The translations under genes and the position numbers were made by a program. The notes under the pieces are model-generated. The model saw nothing but the letters and a program-made list of their open reading frames with translations. It did not search any database and was not told where the DNA came from. From Methylobacterium sp. FF17 (GTDB lineage Bacteria; Pseudomonadota; Alphaproteobacteria; Rhizobiales; Beijerinckiaceae), in the NCBI RefSeq assembly GCF_025813715.1, contig NZ_CP107533.1, forward strand, positions 1 through 64,000: a stretch of 64,000 bases of DNA, in the 5' to 3' direction. This document shows positions 1-8,600 of this stretch, piece after piece (the first letter of the stretch is position 1; each line of letters opens with the position of its first letter).

Positions 1-197
1 GCCGTGGCGGCGTTGCGGGGCATGGCCACCGCGGCGGTGCCGGGCCCGGCGCTCCAGGGCTGGACCCAGGGCACGCAGCCGGCCTCGAGCTGGGCGACGA
101 TCGTGTCGGTGATCTGCCGGTACAGGTCGACGCGCGGGACGGGAGCTGCATCGGCGCGGGGGCGGCGGGCTGTCCGGGACGAGGGGCGGCGGGCCAT
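1..197 (-). CDS. ArdC-like antirestriction protein, N-terminal fragment (runs off left edge)
   Basis: Only the first 65 codons lie in the window, read leftward from the ATG at 197. After a basic, alanine-rich start the translation reads DLYRQITDTIVAQLEAG, then VPWVQPW, then AMPRNAAT. This is the signature opening of the ArdC / DUF1738 N-terminal single-stranded-DNA-binding domain, carried by plasmid antirestriction proteins and by TraC-like primases. Family members protect incoming plasmid DNA or act in conjugation. The start is preceded by a hairpin module (220-236) that also precedes other plasmid genes here. The C-terminal metalloprotease-like domain, if present, is outside the window. Confidence 0.8.
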   Translation of the reverse strand, partial: MARRPSSRTARRPRADAAPVPRVDLYRQITDTIVAQLEAGCVPWVQPWSAGPGTAAVAMPRNAAT

Positions 198-219
198 CGG
201 CGGGCTTTCGCGACGGGCG

Positions 220-236
220 CCGGAGCCTCTCTCCGG
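220..236 (-). repeat. Upstream hairpin module, copy A
   Basis: The minus strand reads CCGGAGAGAGGCTCCGG, with perfect 6-bp arms. It lies 22 bases before the ardC-like ATG, separated from it by a spacer containing CGTCGCGAAAGC. Closely related copies precede genes starting at 20831, 41109 and 44006. It may be an operator or a 5' leader hairpin; the loop is purine-rich and resembles a Shine-Dalgarno sequence. Confidence 0.6.
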
Positions 237-511
237 CCTGATCTCCCGTCACGCCGTTCCGGCTTCCTCTCACTCCGGCACGCCCCTCCCCAAGAAACCG
301 AGAGGTGATGTTTGACCGATCCTGTCGCGAGCGGCCGGGGTTTCAGTCCGATAGAGATACACCTTTAGTGAACTGCGTGGAATAACTGCTTGAGATGGAT
401 TTCTGTCGATTTGCTTCGGAGCGGAGATTGGCACAGCAGAGTGGTCGCTCGGGGTGGGTTTCTGCCCGTCCGCTATCGAGCTGCCAGCCGGCGAAAGCGG
501 ACGGTGGTACA

Positions 512-1003
512 TCACGGCCGATGCACGACGACTTCAAAAGCCTCGTCCAATGAGGGTGGTATGAAGTAAGTGGTGAATAGGTCAAATTCTTCGTTGCTGA
601 CGATAAATTCGTGCTCCCCGCTTTCATTTCTGCGTCGGAGGCGAGCTTTGCAAACCTGATCTGGCACATCGAGGTAGTGAAGCTGGTGCGCGCAGCGCGC
701 ATCCTCGAACAGGGTCCGCATTCACGCGCGGCTATTCAGAGTATTGGCGGGGAAGTCGAGCACGACAGAAAGCCCGTTGCGGAGTAAATCGACCAAATGC
801 GCCCCGATGGCACTTCTCAAGCGTGTCGAGTTGCGAACGTAATCGTCCAAAGTTTTTTGCTCTCCGGGATATAAGCGAGAAAGCCAATGGTCCTCTCGCA
901 CAATTACCGTGCTCGACCGGCGGCCCAACTCGGTAACGAGAGTCGATTTCCCAGCCGCGATCTTCCCGCACACGAGGTGCAGTGTAGTCTTGTTCGTAGA
1001 CAT
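512..1003 (-). pseudogene. P-loop kinase / AAA family ATPase interrupted by an in-frame stop
   Basis: Two adjacent reading segments in the same frame (93 and 69 residues) are separated by a single TGA at 722-724. Together they make a 163-codon protein with Walker A motif GKIAAGKST (residues 13-21), an EDHWLS segment and a C-terminal half beginning MRTLFEDA. Small cytosolic ATP-binding proteins of this length resemble zeta-toxin or nucleotide-kinase folds. Relatives, as I recall them, have tryptophan at the stop position (SRAWMR), so TGG to TGA is the likely lesion. The second half begins with ATG directly after the stop, so reinitiation is conceivable. Most likely a recent pseudogene. Confidence 0.75.
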
Positions 1004-1566
1004 GCATAAGGACCTTGCGAGACGCTAAAACGTCATGATGTTCACACGGACAGCCCCGGCCCGACGCATCAGGCCGGGCGGTTAATTCGTCCGATGGTCG
1101 CGAGAACCGCGATGTGAACAAGGAAGGTCATGCTCGGATGATGCCAGCCCATGCATGTCCGGTCCAGCCTCGCGTGTCCGGTTTCAGCTTTCAAAGGGCG
1201 ATGCGTGAGCGTTGAGGATGGGTCGGGAAGCGGGATGGCTGCTCAGGGTGGGGAGCGGTAGTTGGCGCGACGCCCGGAAGCGGTCCTTCGGCTTCGCGGC
1301 CGATTAGGTCGTTCAGAGCACGACAGGACCAGCCTAGAGACGGACATGCGACATCAATGTTCTCAATAGAAATTTTAAAAAGCAATGACTGAACGGAGAT
1401 CAAGGAAAAAGATTTTGGAAATGCCTTGCATATGCTATTATATTAGCTGTAATTCTAGATTTATGTAATACGTAATTCCGTATAATACTCACAATTCAAT
1501 TCGTAAAAACCCTTCAATGTTGCAGATTATTGAACTTCTCATCAGGCATCATGAAAAATATTTCCA
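1004..1566. other. Intergenic region, no gene seen
   Basis: I see no credible gene. The left part is GC-rich. About 1370-1560 is markedly AT-rich, unlike the surrounding DNA, and lies just beyond the 3' end of the RyR-domain gene. Short open frames here show no coding character. Confidence 0.5.
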
Positions 1567-4299
1567 TCATTTCGCATTTGAATGTTGATATACGACAGCA
1601 GCAAGCCAAACAGCTCGAAAATTAGCCTCGCAAATCCGGCGCCAATAATTTCGGACCATCATTCTGTCTTTCTTACGATCGTCCTCGCGCAACTCGTCGT
1701 AGACCACGAGGCAGGGATGGGTACGCCTTGCGAAGTCACGCATTGGGCCTTTAGTCCATCCATTCGCCAGCCTGTGTGCCATCCACCCGTCATGCTCTGC
1801 CTCTGCAAGTCGCTCGATGTTGTGCTCTACCATCATCTCATAATCTTGCTGTTGTACGACGCCGACGATATCGCTCTGCGCAATACTCATCCCGATGAGA
1901 GATAGTACATCAATGATGCGCCGGGCGGCGGCCACGTTGTCCTCTCTTTCCGCTGCGCCAAGGCTCTTGAAACACTTGTCGATATGCGGATCAATCGAGC
2001 TCCCCGCTTGACGGCGATAGGCGTCATGGATGGCGCCCGCCTGCTCCTCCACGGCTTGGTCGGTTCGAAAGGAGGCACTGGCATCGATGATGCGGGTGAA
2101 GGCCGGCCCATCGACGAACATGTCGAGCTGCCGCGGCGGCGGTAGCGCCGACCGTCGGACGGGGACGCCCGCGGGACTGCGCAAGGAGGCCACGAGTTTA
2201 TCGAGCGACCGAGCCCCATGCCGGTACCCGGGGACGAGCAGGAGCGCGTTGAGTAGGTCCGAGTCGATGTCCAGGCGGCCTTCCCCGGGACCAGCGAGCA
2301 GGCTCCGCACGAGTTGCGCGCGCCTGAGCGGAAAGGTTCCGTCGCGCGGGCGTGCCGTCCCTGCTTCGTCTTCCGCGCGCGGATTGGGTCCTAGTACGTC
2401 AAAATAGCCGTCCAGGCGGCTGACGAAGTCAGGGCCCTTGCACGCTTTGAAGGTCTTGGCCGTCTCGGGCACCTTCCCGTTCCGCTTGAAATGTTCGAAA
2501 GTCCAGCTTGTGCCTCCGGCGAAGATCCAGACGGCTCTCCCGGTCGAGTGGGTGAGTTGCCCGTCCTGGAAGTGGCCGTCCTGCATCGGCGCGATCAGGT
2601 ATTGCAGCCATTTCCAGTGCTCTGAGTCGAACTCGTCCCAGAGTACGACCGGGACGACGCCTTCGAGGGCGCGGTCGCGGCCGCGATGGAACGGGCCCAT
2701 GAGGTCCGAGGGCTTCTCGAACTGCGAGAGGTTGAACTCCAGCCACGAACGCTCGCCGAACAGCTCGAAGGCGAGTTGCTTGACGCCGAACGACTTGCCC
2801 GCCCCCGGCGGTCCGAACACGCCGAGGCATAGCGGTCGCGTGCGCTTGGTGTCCGCACGGTAGGCGCTCATCAGGGCGTGGAGCCCGCGTAGTGCCTCGA
2901 TCTCTTGGGGATCGATAGCGACCATCTTGCCGAACACCGCGTACGGGATCGCCCCGAGGATTTTGGACGGTCCGTGCGTCACGAGCAGCCGAGCCAAGCC
3001 GGGGACCGGGGCGCGCGGTTCGACGCCGTGCGGCACCTGGGCAGCCTCGACGATCGTCCAGTTGTCGTCCGCGCCCGCCCACGGCACCTCGACGCGGGCG
3101 AACGCCTTCACGGGAAGGCTTGCGGCGACCTTGGCGACCCGCTCGACGGGGAACCCCTCGGGTTTCTCCCCGGCGCTGCCGTGGCCCAGGTCGGCCAAGT
3201 CGCGCATCGCCGCGAGCCCGGCGGCAAGGGCTGCCTCGAACCCGGCACGCCGGATCTTCTCCGGATCCCCGTCCTGCGAGTCCCCCTTCCAGCCCGCTTC
3301 CTCCCAGCCGGCATCTTCGGCGCACCAGAGCGCGAGCGCGGCCGCGAAGGCGGTCAGCCGGCCGGGGACCGTGCCGGCGCGGCTCGCGTTCCAGCGGCCC
3401 TCGATCCCGCCGGGATCGAACATCAGGACTGCCCTCGCCGACGCGCCGACCGGGCGGTCCACCCAGAGGACGCCGTCGAGCGACAGGGCGACGACGAGGT
3501 GGCGCGCGCACGCGAGCTTCCTCAGTTGAGGATCGGTCCGGAGCGCCCGCCGCAGGTCCGCCACCGTTCTCTCCCAGGACAGGCCCCGGCTGATCGCCGC
3601 GCCCTCCGCCCGCAGGTCGTCGGCCGACACCAAGCAGACGGTCCTGTCCAGGCCCTCCTCTTCGAGGCGGCTCCACAGGTCGCCCCGCGCGACCGGCATC
3701 GTCGTCTTCAGGATGATCCAAGACGGTGGCCCGGGTAGGACGGTCGGCCTGCCGTCGAGCCCTCGGAACAGCCCGGAATCGTAGCGGGCGCCGAGATTGG
3801 CATCATCGAGCACGAAGACGTCGGCCGGAGGAGCGTCCGCTGCCGCGTCGACTTCCGCGGCATCAACCTCCGCGGCCTGGTCCGGCGCCTCGGCAGGGAA
3901 GGGCGCGGATGCCCGGTCCATCCCCTCGCCGAAGCCCAGCAGCCTCGCCCGCCAAACCTTGCGGGGTTCCCGCTCGGGCTCCCGGTCGTCGGTTGGATGA
4001 GGCGCCCAGGTCGCGTAGGCATGGGTGATCTGGCGCGGTCCCGGCCCGGCCGAAAGCTTGAGCTGGACGGAGATTCCCGGGCCACCCCGATGCGGGGCAG
4101 CAGCCGCGATCAGACGGGCGAGGCCGGCAGCCCCACCCCAGGCGTCCACGAAGCGCACGCCGCGGCTGCCGGCGAGGCCGGGTCTGTCCCCCTCGCCCTC
4201 ATAGAGATGATGGTCGACGACGAGATCCCCGGTCACTACCACGCGCCGCGGCGCCAGGGCCGTCGCTGCCCGCACGCCGTCCGGCGCCGCGCCGCTCAT
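1567..4299 (-). CDS. PfkB-like / AAA+ ATPase / RyR domain protein, probable defence component
   Basis: With the ATG at 4299 the protein has 910 residues. Residues about 18-330 look like a ribokinase/PfkB-type domain (RVVVTGDLVVDHHLYEG near the start; later ILKTTMPVARGDLW and ISRGLSWERT), but the usual GAGD catalytic signature is not evident. An AAA+ domain follows, with Walker A GPPGAGKS (Lys about 502) and Walker B VVLWDEFD (Asp about 555). The C-terminus, about 815-885, is a RyR domain (LAEAEHDGWM, then THPCLVVYDELRE, then DRMMVRNYW). RyR domains in bacteria occur in predicted conflict systems as ligand-binding parts. The gene is divergent from a SIR2-TPR giant gene, so a joint role in immunity is inferred. 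An in-frame ATG at 4410 also exists, but neither ATG has a strong Shine-Dalgarno sequence. Confidence 0.75.
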   Translation of the reverse strand: MSGAAPDGVRAATALAPRRVVVTGDLVVDHHLYEGEGDRPGLAGSRGVRFVDAWGGAAGLARLIAAAAPHRGGPGISVQLKLSAGPGPRQITHAYATWAPHPTDDREPEREPRKVWRARLLGFGEGMDRASAPFPAEAPDQAAEVDAAEVDAAADAPPADVFVLDDANLGARYDSGLFRGLDGRPTVLPGPPSWIILKTTMPVARGDLWSRLEEEGLDRTVCLVSADDLRAEGAAISRGLSWERTVADLRRALRTDPQLRKLACARHLVVALSLDGVLWVDRPVGASARAVLMFDPGGIEGRWNASRAGTVPGRLTAFAAALALWCAEDAGWEEAGWKGDSQDGDPEKIRRAGFEAALAAGLAAMRDLADLGHGSAGEKPEGFPVERVAKVAASLPVKAFARVEVPWAGADDNWTIVEAAQVPHGVEPRAPVPGLARLLVTHGPSKILGAIPYAVFGKMVAIDPQEIEALRGLHALMSAYRADTKRTRPLCLGVFGPPGAGKSFGVKQLAFELFGERSWLEFNLSQFEKPSDLMGPFHRGRDRALEGVVPVVLWDEFDSEHWKWLQYLIAPMQDGHFQDGQLTHSTGRAVWIFAGGTSWTFEHFKRNGKVPETAKTFKACKGPDFVSRLDGYFDVLGPNPRAEDEAGTARPRDGTFPLRRAQLVRSLLAGPGEGRLDIDSDLLNALLLVPGYRHGARSLDKLVASLRSPAGVPVRRSALPPPRQLDMFVDGPAFTRIIDASASFRTDQAVEEQAGAIHDAYRRQAGSSIDPHIDKCFKSLGAAEREDNVAAARRIIDVLSLIGMSIAQSDIVGVVQQQDYEMMVEHNIERLAEAEHDGWMAHRLANGWTKGPMRDFARRTHPCLVVYDELREDDRKKDRMMVRNYWRRICEANFRAVWLAAVVYQHSNAK

Positions 4300-4439
4300 C
4301 GGATGTGCGTTGTGCGCGGGGCAAGGCCGGCGCCTTGGCCGGATCGCCGGCGGGTCGGGCTCGTCCGAGCGGGCGGGCCGCCGCCACACCGCGTCGGCTC
4401 GACGCCGCATCGCAGGACCGTGAGCGCCGCGATGTCCAT
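4296..4439 (-). CDS. Possible 47-residue leader ORF coupled to the RyR-AAA gene
   Basis: The ATG at 4439 has the best ribosome binding site of the region (AGGAGACGGGA before ATG). The frame encodes 47 residues beginning MDIAALTVLRCGVEPT, and its TGA overlaps the ATG at 4299 in an ATGA. This would couple its translation to the large gene in the next frame. It could be a true small gene, a regulatory leader, or the original start of the large protein displaced by an indel between 4410 and 4439. The residues resemble no family I recognise. Confidence 0.4.
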   Translation of the reverse strand: MDIAALTVLRCGVEPTRCGGGPPARTSPTRRRSGQGAGLAPRTTHIR

Positions 4440-4476
4440 TCCCGTCTCCTCGGATACGGTCCTCAAACGCAATCTA

Positions 4477-5398
4477 AGCAGCTTGGTTTGATCTTCTCAA
4501 CAGATGAGCGCTGTGATTCGCTTGGGCCTGGATGGAGGCGAGGCGGACTATGGCGGGCCGATCCAGACTGACGGCGACAGCCGAGCAACGCGGGGAACTG
4601 GCGGCTCTGGCGAGCGGCCCGGATCGTCCGCAGGCGGATCGCGCCCGGGCGATCCTTCTGACGGTGTCGGGCTGGACCAACCCGCGCATTGCGGAGGCGT
4701 TCGGGGTACAGGAGAACACGGTGCGGCTCTGGCGATGCGCCTTCCAAAGCGGTGGCCCGGAGGCGTTGCGCAGCCGCGTATCCGCCGGGCCTGTGCCGGT
4801 GAAGGCCGAGGCCGCCCTGCGCGTGGCGGTCCCGTTGCTGAGCGCGCCGGTGACCGACCGGACCAACGGGACCTTGGCCCGGTTGACCGAGGAGATCGAG
4901 CGCCAGGAAGGCGTCACGATCTCGTGCTCGCAACTCTCGAAGGTGCTGCGCCGAAAAGGGGGCTGCGCTACCGGCGCCCGCGTCACACGCTGAACGGGCG
5001 CCAGGACGCGGATGACGTGGCCCGGGTCGGCCTGCGGCTGATCCTGCGCAAGCAGCAGGCGCAAGCCGGCGACACGGTGCTGTTGTTCGGCGACGAGAGC
5101 GAGGCGCTCACCCGTCCCTACCTCGCCCGCGCCTGGGCGCCGCGCGGGGCCGACCTGCGCGTGCCGGCGCCGGGACAGGCCCGCAAGATCGCTATGCTGG
5201 GCGTTCTCGATCATGTCAGCCGCGCCCTCGTCGTGACGACAGCCCGGACCAAGCGCAGCACCGACTTCATCGCCCTGCTGGAGCGGCTCGATGCCCTCTA
5301 CGGGCCCAAGCCCGGTCAGCCGTCCAAGCCGGTGGTGCTGGTCCTCGATAACGGCCCGATCCACACCAGCAAGCTCAGCCATGCCGCGTTGGCAGCTC
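4477..5398 (+). mobile_element. IS630-family element, 3'-truncated
   Basis: The left end reads CTAAGCAGC, with the TA target at 4475-4476, and aligns closely with the complete copy at 14870-15994. Similarity stops at about 5398, inside the transposase C-terminus, so the right end and its inverted repeat are lost. The 300 bases that follow to the next gene (5399-5695) hold no recognisable gene. They become AT-rich just before the SIR2 gene. The element lies between the two divergent defence genes. Confidence 0.85.
4550..5398 (+). pseudogene. IS630-family transposase, truncated, with a -1 frameshift site
   Basis: The first frame (4550-4993) encodes the N-terminal helix-turn-helix part, including AFGVQENTVRLWR. 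At the run AAAAGGGGG (4954-4962) a -1 shift leads into the catalytic frame, which contains GDESEAL and LVLDNGPIHTS. These supply the first two acidic residues of the DDE triad. The third, in the NDIEGVW block of the complete copy, is absent because the sequence diverges after ALAAR. The protein therefore cannot be an active transposase, though the complete copy elsewhere in the window could act on the remaining end. Confidence 0.85.
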
Positions 5399-5695
5399 GA
5401 TGCGGAGGCCACCGGCTTCCCGTGGCCGATCCGCGACGCATCGGGGGACCCGACGGGCCCGCGCCGCGGCCGATGCCGCGCACCCTGCTCCGCCCGATGC
5501 CGGCCCTCCGCGACTGGCATTCCGCCCAATCGATCCCGGATCGCTACAGGCCAACTTACTGCACTGCACAATCAAATCTCGTCACTCTGCCCTGCCAGAT
5601 CATGACTATCTTGATAATGATCTGACGCGCCCCATGCTTGAGGCGCCGACGCCGGCACACGGCTTTATTTTTTTGTTGCCAAATAGGAAGACATC

Positions 5696-8600
5696 ATGAG
5701 TTCAGGTACAGGCGAGGACGCCGACGCGGAACCAACGGGTGAAGCCAAGAAAGATGGAACAGATGGGTTCGCGTATCTGAACGATTGGCCCTACACGTCT
5801 TTCCATCTGCAATCGACGCTCGACCCGAAACTGATCGAGCGGCACGGCGAGGCGATCCTGTCACGCGCGCTCAACCTCGGGCGCGTGGTCGCATTCGTGG
5901 GCTCCGGCGTGTCGATGAGCTACGGGCGGTTGAGCTGGAAGTCGCTGGTGCAAGCGCTCGCGGAAGACGCGCATCGAGACCATGACAGGGAGGAGTCCGC
6001 CTGGGCGGATCGGGCGAAGAAGACCCTGGATGACCTCGACATCAAGGGCCGATCCCTGGGCGGCGACCTCCAGAGCGGTCGCTATCCCGCCGCCTTCCAG
6101 TTCTGCGAACAGCTCAGCATCGCCGGCGAGAGAAAAAACGGTCAGAAGGAATTTCGAAAAAAAGTGAAGCGCCTGCTGTTCCATGACGCCGGCCATGCAA
6201 AGGTTCTGATTGATGACTTGATTCGCGACTGCGCCGAGATCTCCTGCGTCGCGAAAAACACAGATGCGGAAAAGACTAAAATCGCAAAAACTCGAGACTT
6301 TTACAAAGAAAAATCGGATACGTGGCTGGAAAAACTACACGATTCCCTCTCGATAAAAGCCCTATATGGAAAAATCAATGAGGATGAGAAGACAGATTGG
6401 CGATATTTCTTTGCTATTCATAAATTAAGAGGAGATGAAAAACATTCTCCGGAAGGAGAATTATTTAATTCGGATGGTATTCTGCGCTTGAGTGACGATT
6501 TCGGTAACGACATTTCACGTGATGAGATCGCAAAAGGCATAGTACGAGATCTGGCCCTGAATTTGGGTGACGCCGTGTGTTGCACGAAAGACAACACAGG
6601 CCTCGGTAGATTGCCACTCCATCGTTACCTCGTAACGGCCGTCGCGCGGCTGTCCATCCCGGCAATCGACAAGCTTGAGCAGGTGTTGCCTTCAGGGGAC
6701 AGGTTGTGGAAGCTATTCGACGAGACCAGATCGTTCTTCAATCCCGATCCAGCTCCCGATCGATCGATCCTCGAACGAACCGACTTCGTTCCCCCCGAGC
6801 GTGATCCGCTCGCGATCCTGGCCGACCGGCTGAAGATCGGCCGGTTCATCACCTCCAATTTCGATCTCGACATCGAGCGGCTGATCAGGGATCGCGGGTT
6901 CACCCCGGACGGCCGCGACACGGACGACACGGCGCTGCCCACGTCGAACGAGACCATCAGCCCGCTCGGCGCCACGGCGACCGATTCGGTGTTCAAGACC
7001 AAGAAGGCCACCGACCTGATCGACTTCGCGATCAACGACGCCACGAATACGTTCACGCTCATGCACCTGCACGGCCGCGCCACCGAGACGGACGGCATGG
7101 TCGTGACCGAGCGTGACTACCTGGAGCTCTACCTGCCGCGGGGGCCGGACGGGGAGGTCGTCAACGACGCGCTGGAGATTGGCTTCGGATCGAACCCGCT
7201 GCTGTTCGTCGGCAACGGCATGGGCGAGGACGACATCCTGCGGCCGCTGCGCCAGTTCGTCTCGGAGCGGACCAGCGGCAGCGACCGGCAGGTGATCGCG
7301 CTGCTGCCGGCGCTCGGCAGCCCCGCCCAGGAGATCGAGGAGACCATCGCGATCTACAGCCGGTACGGCGCCTACACGGTCCATTTCGGGCACGCCGACG
7401 TCGGGACGGGGACGGGGACGGCGAAGACCAAGAGCGTCCGGTGGCTGGCGCATACGCTCGCCCTGACCAGCGACCTCAAGGATGTGTTCACGGCGCTCGA
7501 CCAGTGCCTTTCCGGTTCGGCAGACGCGTATAGGCTGTTGAACAAACTTAAAAAGCTGAATAAAAAACTCCACTCAAGCAGCGACGATGATTGGAATGTT
7601 CTTATAGAAAAAGCCGACCGCGATAAATGTAACAAAATTTCGATCAATCTGAAACAAATAAATATAATCGAAAACATTTTCTATATAAATGGAGACTCGC
7701 AGGACCATATTGAGGCCAGATTATTACACCCAACACTTGAGATGGAAGTCCTAAAGGCGGCGTTGTCTGCTGCCATGAGACTGTTCGAGAGAAATGTTGG
7801 AGAACAATCCAGAGACGTGAATGCCATAGCGTCGTCGATCAAGCTGGTTCCAGAACTCGAGTTCGCGATCAAGAGCCTACCGAAAGATCGATCAGGTGAA
7901 GCGGATCCACAATACGAACTCGTTCTCGGAGTCTCCGAGGACGACCGGAATGCGCAGCACCGGAGGGCCTGGCGCCGGGTCGCGCTCGCCTACGTCGCGG
8001 CCCTCGACGGCCTGCCCGACGCGCTGATCGGACTGAGCCTGTGCGCCAAGCTTCTCAGCATCGAGGCGGGCTGGGTGCGGTGGAAGCGCGATTGGCACGC
8101 GCTGCCGATCCCGCGGCTGACGGGCGGACCGTTCCAGGAACTGCTGCTCCGCGGAAAGAATGTCCCCTTCTGCGGGCGGCATCCGCTCGCCTTGCCCGTC
8201 CTCGCCTCGCCCGATCCGGGCGCGCCCGCCGGCAGCCTCCCCGGCAATCACGGTGACCGCTTCTTCGCCGGCGCCCCGTCGCAGATGTTCGGCAGCTTTC
8301 TCAGCGCGCTGCGATACGCGCGCGATCAGCCGGACTCCGCCCTCAAACGCCCTTGGGCGAATCAACGACCCGAAGTCTTCACGCATGACAAGACGCATAA
8401 CAAGGCCGGGCGTCGGATCTTCATCCTTCTCGCAAAGCGCGGGGCCGGGAGGGGCGACTTCTTCGAGAATCTGCGCTCGTCCGAGCAGGTCGAGCGGTTT
8501 ATCGAAGTGTCGTGGCCGAAGGACAAGAATCTGCCGCCCTACGCCGCGGTGGTCGCCCTGAACCTGCGGTTCTCCGCCGAATTCACCTCGGCCTTCGACC

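Noticed and set aside
343-721. 119-residue minus-strand frame beside the broken kinase
   Set aside because: It is in another frame from the P-loop protein halves and lacks motifs; the in-frame continuation of the kinase explains this segment better.
5399-5695. Possible gene fragment after the truncated IS630 (frame reading WQLDAEATGFPWPIRDASG)
   Set aside because: The fragment is short and I cannot match it to a family; it may be a remnant of unknown origin.
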